From positions 1-35,838 of the forward strand of contig JAFYDF010000024.1 of NCBI GenBank assembly GCA_017544935.1: a stretch of 35,838 nucleotides of DNA. Direction: 5' to 3'. Positions 1-8,084 of the stretch are shown here, piece by piece (within the stretch, counting starts at the first letter, position 1; each line of letters starts with the position of its first letter). This stretch comes from Clostridia bacterium (lineage in GTDB: Bacteria; Bacillota; Clostridia; Christensenellales; Aristaeellaceae). Below the pieces are notes generated by a model. That model was not told the origin of the DNA, did not search any database, and was given only the letters and a program-made list of their open reading frames with translations. The position numbers and the translations under genes were made by a program.

Positions 1-72
1 ATGATATGAATGTCAAGTATAGTCTACAATTTGACAGATGTTGCAAACGATTTGACAAACTTGATCAAAAAT

Positions 73-92
73 GAACAGAACAGAACAGAACA
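73..92. repeat. (GAACA)x4 pentanucleotide microrepeat
   Basis: Four perfect copies of the pentamer GAACA stand in tandem in the non-coding stretch left of the first gene. The stretch also holds TTGACA at 31-36 and 52-57 (21 bp apart) and the inverse TGTCAA at 11-16, so it may be the control region of a gene beyond the left edge. No complete promoter can be assembled inside the window. Confidence 0.6.
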
Positions 93-114
93 TGCATAGA
101 ATATGTGTAAGGCA

Positions 115-151
115 GAAAAAGAGAAAAACGAAGAGGTGGTAAACCTCTTCG
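115..151 (-). terminator. Intrinsic terminator of the sugar isomerase gene
   Basis: A perfect 9-bp inverted repeat (129-137 with 143-151, loop 138-142) lies just beyond the stop of the minus-strand isomerase gene. Read on the minus strand, the hairpin is followed by a T-rich tract (runs of five T broken by CTC). This is the normal form of a rho-independent terminator. Confidence 0.8.
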
Positions 152-173
152 TAAGACAGATTTTTTCGCAGTT

Positions 174-1052
174 TTATCCTTCAAGAACCCGGCTCATCAG
201 GTAGCGTCCGACTTTGCACATATAGATAGAAGCATCCATCATTAATTCAGGGGGGAGAGCCTTAAGAAAATTATCAGCTTCAAAAGTAAAGTCGCCGTCA
301 TATCCAATATCGTGAAGAGCGGTGGTGATGAGCTCAAAGTTCATATTGCGCGTGAATGGCAAGGTGTGCTGGTCACCGATGAAATCATTGTCATGCACAT
401 GCAGAGCACGCAGACGATTGTGGCCGAGCATATGAATCATGCGGCGGAGCTCTTCGCCTACGAGGCCAACATGTCCGACGTCAAGGCAGGCTACGATCCA
501 GGGACTGCCAATTGCATCGATATAATCGCAAAACTCTTCTGCACGGCTGCAGGTGCTGTCAACAATCTTATTACCTGCCTGTTCGGAGCGCTGCCACATG
601 TTTTCCACGGCCACATGAATGTTGAATTTCTCACAATAGGGAATAAGGCTACGGTAGAAATCGATGTTCATGTCGCGAAGAACTGCTTTGTTTTCCGCAT
701 AAGGCAGATGCTGCATAGGATGAACGACAATTACCTCTGCACCTAAAATACCAGCCGCCTCAATGCTGCGGATAATGGCAGGATAAGCCATCTCATTGTA
801 TTCTTCCTCTATTTTGCTTGAAGGGAATGGTGCATGTGCCTGATTGCAGCGGATCCCAACTTCATCCGCGACATTACGCAGTGTATGTACGTATTCCCGC
901 CAGTCAGGCTGATTTAGGACATAGTCCTCTTCGCGAACCATACGGAACATTGAGTAATCAAAAGCGTCAAAGCCGGCTTTTTTCAGCATGCGGATGCTTT
1001 CCGCTTCACCAAATGTTCTGCCAAGCACATCGTTTTGTGTAGACAACAGCAT
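174..1052 (-). CDS. Sugar phosphate isomerase/epimerase, xylose-isomerase-like TIM barrel
   Basis: The 292-residue product belongs to the AP-endonuclease-2/xylose-isomerase-like TIM-barrel superfamily, which holds sugar and inositol isomerases and epimerases. Visible metal-site motifs in order are VIVVHP (His111), VAVEN (Glu150), LDVGH (Asp191, His194), HVHD (His220, Asp221) and FEAD (Glu258), which fits a divalent-metal ketose epimerase or isomerase. The start at 1052 has AAGGAGG about eight bases upstream; an in-frame ATG 51 bases further up (1103) has no ribosome site. No signal peptide is seen, so it is cytoplasmic. It has its own promoter and terminator and is probably monocistronic. The substrate cannot be read from sequence; the neighbouring sugar-binding protein suggests carbohydrate use. 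Family assignment is firm; specificity is open. Confidence 0.85.
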   Translation of the reverse strand: MLLSTQNDVLGRTFGEAESIRMLKKAGFDAFDYSMFRMVREEDYVLNQPDWREYVHTLRNVADEVGIRCNQAHAPFPSSKIEEEYNEMAYPAIIRSIEAAGILGAEVIVVHPMQHLPYAENKAVLRDMNIDFYRSLIPYCEKFNIHVAVENMWQRSEQAGNKIVDSTCSRAEEFCDYIDAIGSPWIVACLDVGHVGLVGEELRRMIHMLGHNRLRALHVHDNDFIGDQHTLPFTRNMNFELITTALHDIGYDGDFTFEADNFLKALPPELMMDASIYMCKVGRYLMSRVLEG

Positions 1053-1088
1053 ATGAGCTCCTCCTTGTATCTTTGCCTTATGTTCTAA

Positions 1089-1116
1089 ATTATAACCTTC
1101 CATCTTTTCACGTCAA
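1089..1116 (-). promoter_or_regulatory. Sigma-A-type promoter for the sugar isomerase
   Basis: On the minus strand TTGACG (1116-1111) is followed after 16 bp by a perfect TATAAT (1094-1089), about 35 bases before the chosen start codon. It sits just downstream of the terminator of the preceding gene, so the isomerase is transcribed separately. Confidence 0.75.
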
Positions 1117-1131
1117 GAGGAACAGAATACC

Positions 1132-1160
1132 AAAAAGGGAAGCCCGAAGGCTTCCCTTTG
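1132..1160 (-). terminator. Intrinsic terminator of the solute-binding protein gene
   Basis: An 11-bp perfect stem (1134-1144 with 1149-1159) closes a CGAA loop, which reads UUCG in the minus-strand RNA, an especially stable tetraloop. A T run follows the stem on the minus strand. It lies 14 bases past the stop codon. Confidence 0.9.
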
Positions 1161-1173
1161 CGGCATATGGCCA

Positions 1174-2466
1174 TTACAGCAGATGCTCGTTGACTTTCAG
1201 CATTTCCTGAACAGCTTCAGCAGGAGTGAATTTGTTCTCCAAGATTGTGTTATCTACGATGCCGGCACAGTTGGTCTTGAACTCAGTACGGTCCAGCCAA
1301 TAGGGGAACTCTTCGCAGTGGCCCCATGCCAGCTGATCATAGGCGACCTTATACTGAGGATTAGCTTCCCAGAAGGCCTTCATGGCTTCATTCTCAACAA
1401 TTGTCTTGGTGGTGGGCAGATAACCGCTGCCGATTGCTTCGGCTGCGACCTGCTCATCAGCCAGTACATACTGTACGAATTCCCAGCCGGCTGCGATCTG
1501 CTCGTCAGTATTGTTCTTGCCGACAACAAAGATGTTGCCGCCGCCAATGGAGCAACCGGGCTCGTTGTAGTAGGGGAAGTAGGAGACGCCCAGCTCGATG
1601 CCGGCTTCTTTGGTGCTCTTGAGCAGGTTGCTCAGGCTGGCACAGGAGGCAACGAAGCAACCCAGCTTACCGGCAGTCAGCATTTCATTGCAGATCGTAC
1701 CAGCATTGGTCGCGTCATAGGGGCGGCACCAGCCTTCATCGATCCAACGCAGCCAATCAGTTAGTGTTTTTTCCATGGAAGAACCGGTCAGGCAGGGAGA
1801 AGTGCCATTCTCGCCTACGAGAGGCTCGCCCAGACTCCACAGTAGAGTGCCCTGGAGGAAGGTAATATCATTGGTCAGTTCGAAGCCCCATGTGAGGACT
1901 TCGCCGGACTCATCTTTCTTAAACATGGCCTTGGCAAAGGCTTCCAGGTCTTCCACGGTCTTGGGAGCAGTCAGACCAAGAGAATCAGCCAGTGTCTTAT
2001 TGTAGTATAGCACGGGAGTGGAACGAATATACGGGAAGGAACGCAGAGCGCCATCCTCATTACCAGGGGTCTCCATCAGACCATCAAAGAAACGAGTGCG
2101 GTCAAAACCGCTGGCTTCGGCCAAAGCACTGACATCAGCGGGAATGTCTTCGTCTAACAGCAGGCTTACACGTACGCCGCTGCTAACGCACACAACAGGC
2201 TGCTCACCGGCCTGACATGCCAACTGCACGGCACTGGTGATAGCGGGATAGCCGCCTTGATAGACTTCTTCAACAATAATGCCTTTTTCAGCACCAACGG
2301 TTGAGTTGAAGCCATCCACACAGGCTTTCAGCACTTCGTAGTTTGCACCGCTGCCACGGGTGTGCCAGAAAGTGATGGTGATGGGTTCGTCCTTGCTGTA
2401 AGCGAGGGCGCTTGCTGCAGTGCAGACCAACAGAGCAGCAAGAAGGATCGCAACAAATTTCTTCAT
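1174..2466 (-). CDS. Extracellular sugar ABC transporter substrate-binding protein (UgpB/MalE-like)
   Basis: This 430-residue protein is a family-1 extracellular solute-binding protein. It starts with a Sec signal peptide (about residues 1-22, ending in ALA before Tyr), followed by TITFWHTRGSG, the usual first strand of sugar or glycerol-phosphate binders. The segment GGGNIFVVGKNN with the following AAGWEFVQYVLADEQ is typical of UgpB-like binders near the C-terminal hinge. The start at 2466 is set by AGGAGG nine bases upstream; an in-frame ATG at 2484 lies too far up. The lipobox expected in Gram-positive binding proteins is missing: the only signal-region Cys is preceded by Val. No permease or ATPase gene is adjacent, so the rest of the transporter must be elsewhere. 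The ligand is unknown. Confidence 0.88.
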   Translation of the reverse strand: MKKFVAILLAALLVCTAASALAYSKDEPITITFWHTRGSGANYEVLKACVDGFNSTVGAEKGIIVEEVYQGGYPAITSAVQLACQAGEQPVVCVSSGVRVSLLLDEDIPADVSALAEASGFDRTRFFDGLMETPGNEDGALRSFPYIRSTPVLYYNKTLADSLGLTAPKTVEDLEAFAKAMFKKDESGEVLTWGFELTNDITFLQGTLLWSLGEPLVGENGTSPCLTGSSMEKTLTDWLRWIDEGWCRPYDATNAGTICNEMLTAGKLGCFVASCASLSNLLKSTKEAGIELGVSYFPYYNEPGCSIGGGNIFVVGKNNTDEQIAAGWEFVQYVLADEQVAAEAIGSGYLPTTKTIVENEAMKAFWEANPQYKVAYDQLAWGHCEEFPYWLDRTEFKTNCAGIVDNTILENKFTPAEAVQEMLKVNEHLL

Positions 2467-2544
2467 TATGGGTTCCTCCTGCAATTATTTACGGCAAAAT
2501 GCCGTTTAATACTAGAACAAAAGGTGTTATATGACGATGACTTG

Positions 2545-2573
2545 ATTATATCAAAATAAAGTAAAATAAACAA
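2545..2573 (-). promoter_or_regulatory. Possible promoter of the solute-binding protein gene
   Basis: A perfect TATAAT on the minus strand (2550-2545) has a weak TTGTTT 17 bp upstream (2573-2568). It lies about 80 bases before the start codon and after the parC terminator. The -10 is good and the -35 poor, so an activator or a different start is possible. Confidence 0.45.
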
Positions 2574-2635
2574 CAAAAGACAGAAGTTTGCAAAAACGAT
2601 CATGAAACAAGGAAAAATCAATAGAAAATGAGCAA

Positions 2636-2665
2636 ACTCAAAAAGCAGGCTGACGGCCTGCTTTT
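2636..2665 (-). terminator. Intrinsic terminator of the parE-parC unit
   Basis: A 10-bp perfect stem (2641-2650 with 2656-2665) with a 5-base loop lies 20 bases past the parC stop. Its minus-strand 3' side ends in a run of T. Confidence 0.85.
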
Positions 2666-2685
2666 AAATACACGAGCGGTGTGGG

Positions 2686-5136
2686 TTACCAGAGAATAAT
2701 GTCAGTTACTATATCATCCATAATTGCAATGACAGCCGTGCGGCCTTTATCATTAAGGCCTTGGCAGGCGATGGTTTCACTGTTCATGGGGGTTAGAGTG
2801 CCATTTTTCTGAAGCACCGTCAGATCGCGGACAGCGTTCAGCTTTTTACAAGCAGCTATATAAGTGCCGGTGCTGCCATTCTTATTAAATGGCATGATGC
2901 GTGCGCCTTTGCCGCCGCGGCCTTGCGGATCCAGCATTGCGCCGGGAACGCGTTTTGCGCATCCAGTTTCGCTGAATAGCAGGATCTGTTCACTGTTCAT
3001 CAGCGTGGATCCGAGAATCACCCTGTCATCGGCAGCTAACGAGATAGCTTTAACACCAGCTGAAGCGCGGCCTTGTGTAGGAACACTGTCCAGAGGGAAG
3101 CGGATGCTCATTCCACTGGTAGTGACTACGGCTGCGTCAGCACGGTCAAGGTAGGGAACAACTGAAATCACAGCATCTCCATCCTTGAGTGAAAGTGCGG
3201 CAAAACGAGCACGACGTACAGCATATTCGGAGGCAGAAGTGCGCTTGACGAGGCCATTTTGTGTAAAGAAGAGGAAATCTGGCAGGATCTCAAAGGTGTT
3301 GGGCGCAATATCGAAAATCTGCACACAGTGTTCATCGGTTTCGAATCCGTTGAGCAAGCCTGTCAATGCAATACCGCGTTCGCGGGTACGCAGTGATTCG
3401 GAGATGTTTCCGACAATATATGGATAGCATTGACCACGATCGCTGAAGAATAGCAGTGTATGATCAGTTGATGTGCGCAGCAGGAAGCGTGGCATGTCAG
3501 ATTCCTGGGTACTGAGGTCCAGCTTTTCGAACAGACGCGGGTTCATGCGACGAAGCTGCCCGCCCCGGGTGTACAGAACTACACAGTCTTCAGGAACAGG
3601 AAGATCTTCAGCTTCCTCTTCCTCGGGCATTGCAGCTGCATCTTCACGAAGAATAGTTGTACGGCGTTCACTGCCAAACTGTTCACCGATTTCATCCAAC
3701 TCTTTCTTGATCACGCGCAGGAGCTTCTTTTCGCTTCCGAGAATTCCTTCCAGTTCAGCAATGGTCTTTTTCAGTTGGTCCGCTTCATTCTGAAGAGCGA
3801 GGATTTCAAGACCTGTCAAACGCTGGAGACGTAAATCGAGGATTGCCTGTGCCTGCACTTCTGTAAACCCGAACTGCGCACAGAGGCGCTCACGCGCTTC
3901 CTTACCGTTTTTGCTTGCTCGAATGGTTTTTATGATATCGTCAAGAATATCTACAGCATGAATCAGGCCTTCAACGATATGAGCGCGTGCTTTTGCCTGA
4001 TCGAGATCATAACGGCTGCGGCGCGTGATGACATTCTTCTGGTGATCGATGAAGGCATCCAGCAGGGAGAGCAGCCCCAGCTGCACAGGTTTTCCTTCCT
4101 GAATGGCTACCATGTTCACACCAAAGGTGATTTGAAGATCACTGTATTTGAACAGCTTCGGCAGTATTTTTTCAGGATCAAAATCCTTCTTAATTTCGAT
4201 TACCGCACGCAGACCATTTCTGTCGCTTTCGTCACGAATGTCATAAATACAGCCAAACTGCGCTTTCTTTTCCTCTGAAACTTTGAGGATCTTGGCGAGC
4301 ATATCGGCCTTGTTCACGCCATAAGGGACTTCTGTGACAACGATCAGCGATCTGCCGGCAGTCCCTTTTTCGATATGTGTGCGTGCACGCAGTGTCAGTT
4401 TGCCGCGGCCTGTTTCATAAGCAGTGCGCAGTTCGGGGGTGTCAAGCAGGATGCCGCCAGTAGGAAAATCCGGTGCAGGCAGCACGCGCATGATGTCATC
4501 CAGCGATGCTTGAGGTTTGTCAATGCGCAGATCAACAGCAGCAATCACCTCACGTAGATTGTGTGTTGGAATATTGGTGGCAAGGCCTACAGCGATTCCT
4601 GAGGCACCATTGACGAGCAGGTTGGGATAGCGCGCAGGCAGTATGTCCGGTTCCTTCAGCGTATCATCGAAATTCAAACGGAAAGGAACAGTATCCTTAT
4701 CAAGATCGCGCAGCATCTGCAACGCAAGAGGAGCCATGCGTGCTTCAGTATAACGCATGGCAGCGGCACTGTCACCGTCCAGTGAACCGAAATTGCCATG
4801 GCCGTCGACCAGCGTTTCACGCATGGAGAAATCCTGCGCCATGCGTACTAATGCGTCATAGACAGAACTGTCACCGTGCGGATGGTATTTACCAAGGCAG
4901 TCACCAACGATACGCGCACACTTACGATGCGGTTTATCCGGAGTATTGCCAAGTTCCATCATTGTGTAGAGGATACGCCGCTGTACTGGTTTGAGACCGT
5001 CTTCGACGCGAGGCAGGGCACGTTCAAGGATAACATGCTCTGCATAAGGCATCATGCTCATATGCATGACGTCTTCCAGAGATGCTTCAATTATATCGTG
5101 CGGTACGACGGGCGGCGGAGTGGGAGTTTTCGGCAT
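2686..5136 (-). CDS. parC: DNA topoisomerase IV subunit A (ParC/GyrA family)
   Basis: The 816-residue product is the DNA breakage-reunion subunit of a type II topoisomerase, which passes one duplex through another together with the ATPase subunit encoded at 8085-10076. The active-site pair is Arg128-Tyr129 in AAMRYTEAR. The quinolone-determining stretch [12 protein letters not shown] keeps the wild-type Ser90 and Asp94. A coiled-coil arm lies around residues 440-480, and a C-terminal beta-pinwheel follows. The pinwheel contains QGRGGKG (738-744), one residue off the GyrA-box QRRGGKG, so gyrase function is not excluded. I favour ParC because of the pairing with a ParE-like gene and because a separate gyrAB pair is usual in Clostridia. 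The start has AGGAG eight bases upstream. The gene ends the transcription unit. Confidence 0.85.
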   Translation of the reverse strand: MPKTPTPPPVVPHDIIEASLEDVMHMSMMPYAEHVILERALPRVEDGLKPVQRRILYTMMELGNTPDKPHRKCARIVGDCLGKYHPHGDSSVYDALVRMAQDFSMRETLVDGHGNFGSLDGDSAAAMRYTEARMAPLALQMLRDLDKDTVPFRLNFDDTLKEPDILPARYPNLLVNGASGIAVGLATNIPTHNLREVIAAVDLRIDKPQASLDDIMRVLPAPDFPTGGILLDTPELRTAYETGRGKLTLRARTHIEKGTAGRSLIVVTEVPYGVNKADMLAKILKVSEEKKAQFGCIYDIRDESDRNGLRAVIEIKKDFDPEKILPKLFKYSDLQITFGVNMVAIQEGKPVQLGLLSLLDAFIDHQKNVITRRSRYDLDQAKARAHIVEGLIHAVDILDDIIKTIRASKNGKEARERLCAQFGFTEVQAQAILDLRLQRLTGLEILALQNEADQLKKTIAELEGILGSEKKLLRVIKKELDEIGEQFGSERRTTILREDAAAMPEEEEAEDLPVPEDCVVLYTRGGQLRRMNPRLFEKLDLSTQESDMPRFLLRTSTDHTLLFFSDRGQCYPYIVGNISESLRTRERGIALTGLLNGFETDEHCVQIFDIAPNTFEILPDFLFFTQNGLVKRTSASEYAVRRARFAALSLKDGDAVISVVPYLDRADAAVVTTSGMSIRFPLDSVPTQGRASAGVKAISLAADDRVILGSTLMNSEQILLFSETGCAKRVPGAMLDPQGRGGKGARIMPFNKNGSTGTYIAACKKLNAVRDLTVLQKNGTLTPMNSETIACQGLNDKGRTAVIAIMDDIVTDIILW

Positions 5137-5155
5137 GGTAAGGCTCCTTTTTCAT

Positions 5156-5180
5156 GAACGAGCTGAATGACTGCTCGTTC
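5156..5180 (-). other. Hairpin in the parC leader
   Basis: A perfect 8-bp inverted repeat (5156-5163 with 5173-5180, 9-base loop) lies just upstream of the parC ribosome site in the 163-bp gap after the secreted-protein gene. No T run follows on the minus strand, so it does not look like a terminator. It could be a processing site or a translational element; function unknown. Confidence 0.4.
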
Positions 5181-5299
5181 CAGAGATGCTTTTTTGTTGT
5201 CGGGACTTATGAGTTGTAGAAAAGTGTTGGAACAGTCAGCTGAACATTTGGCAGGTATTGCTTTTCCGAAAAAATAGATAAAGGAAAGATGATATCAGC

Positions 5300-7027
5300 T
5301 TATGTCAGAGGCGTTTCTGCTGCGGTCGTATCTGACGTGTCGCTGATTTCAAATACAACAGGTTGCCACAGATAATTCTTTAACGTTGTTGTATTGAGAT
5401 AATGCAGCGTGCACTTTATACTGCTGACTGTATCTTCATGAATTCCTTCTGGAAGGAGTAAAAGAAAGCTAGCTTTACAGTGGCCATGCGCAGGACATGA
5501 GCTTAATGAGTTGCCGGATTCATCGACCAAAAGCAACCGTGCGGAACTCGGCTCATCATTAAGTAGGAGTTCTTCCAGGCTGATGCTTAAATCATAGTCC
5601 GTATCATTTTGAAGAACACAGGTGCCGTTTAGAATCCAACTGCCTCCTGATGCCGGATATGAGTAGCTATCTTCGCAGAACAAGGTGATGCCATCATAGG
5701 AAAAAAGATAGTTGCCTATCATATGGGTCAGAGAGGAAAATGACAAAGTGATAGGTTCAGGGACAGGATCACCATCGTAAGCCATATCGAAAGAAAGCGG
5801 ATCGAGGACGAACAACTCAGGCCAACGATAATAAGCTTCAGATGCTATTTCATCATTAGGCGCCATGTAGGCTGTCAGTTCGATCTGGCCATTATTCAAT
5901 TCTTCCAAAGTAGGAACCACACCATCATAACTGCGGATATAGAGTAAGACAGTCAAATCATCCGACAGAGCAGGAATTGTTGCGTTTGTAGAATCCATCC
6001 ATGTGTTGGGGGTGCGTACCAGCATTGTGCCATCATACTCGTTTCCATTCAGATGAACACCTTCCCAAGGTATATATAGAACAACATCATGGCTGTTTGT
6101 GTTGGAGACTCTCAGATTAAGAAGAATTTGCATTTCAGAAGTATAACTGCTTCTGCTCTGATACTGGATTGATGTGGCGGTTATTGTTACTCCGTTTGTG
6201 TCAGACAATAGGACTGGCTCATAACGCAGCAGTCCGCCCAAGCTTACAGACTCTGCGGTATGTTCGGCATACTGGCTTTCAATACCATCATAAATATCGC
6301 CAGCGATGTCAATATGAATTGGGCCGATTTTGTAAGTGAATTTCTTTGGATTATTATTGCCGCTCTTTAGCTCGATTTCAATGTCCACACCCTGTTTTCC
6401 CGGATTTTGGAAAGGATACTGCAGATATTGTCCCATGCCGTAATAGTCTCTCAGGCCATCAGAAAGATGATAAGCAGTCTTTGTGGAAACTCCGCCTACT
6501 TTCAGTACTGTGAGGTTGCCTTTGGCGGCGTAACCGCTGGTCTTCGGGAAATAATCATCATTCATATCACAGGCAAAGGAAACGGTCATCATGTCAGGAC
6601 CGAAGTTGTTTGTTTGTGAAAACGACACCCGGTCCAGATAGATGGTAATAGCCTCATTTTGGAAAACAAGCAGTTCGTTTCCATAATCCTTATTGGTGAT
6701 TACTGAAAAGGAAAGAGCATTGCTTTGAGCAGGTTTGGTATCGGAAGAATCTCCTGCAGCTTTCGCACCATCACTCAACCCAAGCGAAACCAGAAGCTCA
6801 TCGTCGATCTGACCGCTTACGTTTAGTCCGTTCTTTTGCTGATATGTGCGGATCGCGGCTTCGGTTGCGTTGCCTTTGATCCCGCTGAGATTACCTTTGT
6901 AGATGCCTAAGTCATGCAGCGCAGTCTGTACAGCCAGAATGGTTTCTGAGTCGGTGTATTCCGCTAGAACGGTACAGACAGAGCATAGAATCAACAGGAA
7001 CAAAAGAATTGCGAAAAACTTCTTCAT
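5300..7027 (-). CDS. Secreted protein with N-terminal peptidoglycan-binding domain and repeated C-terminal domains
   Basis: The 575-residue product has a signal peptide (residues 1-22, ending VLA before Glu). A PG_binding_1-type domain follows at about 24-75, with the usual spacing of ILAVQTALHDLGIYKG and AIRTYQQKNGL. The rest is beta-rich and Asp/Asn/Ser-rich with no recognised catalytic motif. Its C-terminal half is related to the protein encoded just upstream (7063-8052): compare FDMAYDGDPVPEPI here with FDMLYNGAPLPEPL there, each after a WPE(L/F)F segment and before a (S/F)xDGITL(F/I)C segment. AAGGAGG seven bases upstream fixes the start at 7027. It probably sits at the cell wall through its binding domain. 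It lies between parE and parC on the same strand, 35 bases after its paralogue. Function unknown. Confidence 0.75.
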   Translation of the reverse strand: MKKFFAILLFLLILCSVCTVLAEYTDSETILAVQTALHDLGIYKGNLSGIKGNATEAAIRTYQQKNGLNVSGQIDDELLVSLGLSDGAKAAGDSSDTKPAQSNALSFSVITNKDYGNELLVFQNEAITIYLDRVSFSQTNNFGPDMMTVSFACDMNDDYFPKTSGYAAKGNLTVLKVGGVSTKTAYHLSDGLRDYYGMGQYLQYPFQNPGKQGVDIEIELKSGNNNPKKFTYKIGPIHIDIAGDIYDGIESQYAEHTAESVSLGGLLRYEPVLLSDTNGVTITATSIQYQSRSSYTSEMQILLNLRVSNTNSHDVVLYIPWEGVHLNGNEYDGTMLVRTPNTWMDSTNATIPALSDDLTVLLYIRSYDGVVPTLEELNNGQIELTAYMAPNDEIASEAYYRWPELFVLDPLSFDMAYDGDPVPEPITLSFSSLTHMIGNYLFSYDGITLFCEDSYSYPASGGSWILNGTCVLQNDTDYDLSISLEELLLNDEPSSARLLLVDESGNSLSSCPAHGHCKASFLLLLPEGIHEDTVSSIKCTLHYLNTTTLKNYLWQPVVFEISDTSDTTAAETPLT

Positions 7028-7062
7028 TGATATTCCTCCTTGATCTGTGTACATACAATCTG

Positions 7063-8052
7063 TCACTGCTGAAGTGTAGTCAACACCAGAGTGCGGAAAA
7101 CAACATTTTTGCCAGTTAGAGCATCCTTGGAGCATAGTTTTAGGCTGATCTGGCTGGCATCATCCGGCATCATGGCTTCCAGAAGCGTCAGGATAAACTC
7201 GCATTCCGCCTCACAATGCGCGGAAACTGTGTCGGTGGTCAGAGTGAAGTTTCCTCCCTTTCTGCCGTCAATCAATACGTCAAAGAGTTCAACATTGACA
7301 TTGTGATCTGTATCGTTGCGGAGAACAGCATGCCCTTTTAGACATGGATGAAATGTTGCAAAGTCAAAATCTTGAGCAGCGTCGATACATATTAGGGTTA
7401 TGCCGTCAACGCTGAAGAATTCTGTACCTTTTTCAAATGTTCCGAGCTTTGGAATAGTTATATTCAGCGGTTCCGGAAGAGGAGCGCCATTATAGAGCAT
7501 ATCAAAATGAGCGACATCTATTCTGAAAAACTCCGGCCAATATACAGAGTCATTAGCGGCCAGATCTGCAGTGGTAGGCATGTAAGCAATAAGAGAGAAA
7601 GCACCTTCTGCTATATCATCTATTCCAAGAAAAACTCCGTCTGCTGGAAGCTGATTCGGAGTGATTATGATGCGCCCTGAGACATTCTCCGAGTTTGCCG
7701 GAAGATACAGTCCGGCTTCAGGGGTTCCATTATCGTTAAAAGAATTAGCGCTGGCATAATAATCCATACCATTGATCTGGAAACCATAGACGGGCAAGCC
7801 TGTGCCAAGATTATTCTCATTATAAAACCTGATTATGACAGGCCACTCATTTTTATTGGCACCTTCATAGGAGAAGAAAAACTCAGGCCCATTTTGAATG
7901 AGTTTGGTCACGGTGAGCTTTATTCCGTCACGGTCGAGCAGTGCTGCGCTTTCTCTGCATAACAGCGCGCCAAGACTGATATTGGCTTCTTCAGCCAAGG
8001 CAAAGGGAATAAGGAGCATAATGATAAGAATGGCAGTCAGCAGTTTTTTCAT
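7063..8052 (-). CDS. Secreted protein of unknown function, paralogue of the neighbouring wall-binding protein
   Basis: The 329-residue product begins with a signal peptide (about residues 1-20, ending ALA before Glu-Glu). The mature part is predicted beta-rich and carries no motif that I recognise. It shares with the downstream gene the chain YWPEFF, FDMLYNGAPLPEPL, FSVDGITLIC and LRNDTDHNV, so the two arose by duplication; this copy lacks the peptidoglycan-binding domain. The start at 8052 is chosen because GGAG lies nine bases upstream; an in-frame ATG 15 bases earlier has no ribosome site. The gene begins 32 bases after the parE stop, so it is most likely co-transcribed with parE. An exported, perhaps regulatory or wall-associated role is inference only. 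Confidence 0.7.
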   Translation of the reverse strand: MKKLLTAILIIMLLIPFALAEEANISLGALLCRESAALLDRDGIKLTVTKLIQNGPEFFFSYEGANKNEWPVIIRFYNENNLGTGLPVYGFQINGMDYYASANSFNDNGTPEAGLYLPANSENVSGRIIITPNQLPADGVFLGIDDIAEGAFSLIAYMPTTADLAANDSVYWPEFFRIDVAHFDMLYNGAPLPEPLNITIPKLGTFEKGTEFFSVDGITLICIDAAQDFDFATFHPCLKGHAVLRNDTDHNVNVELFDVLIDGRKGGNFTLTTDTVSAHCEAECEFILTLLEAMMPDDASQISLKLCSKDALTGKNVVFRTLVLTTLQQ

Positions 8053-8084
8053 GGAAGAATACTCCATCTGGCTTAAGTGATATA

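Noticed and set aside
5156..5180. Terminator between the secreted protein gene and parC
   Set aside because: The hairpin has no following T run on the minus strand; it directly precedes the parC ribosome site.
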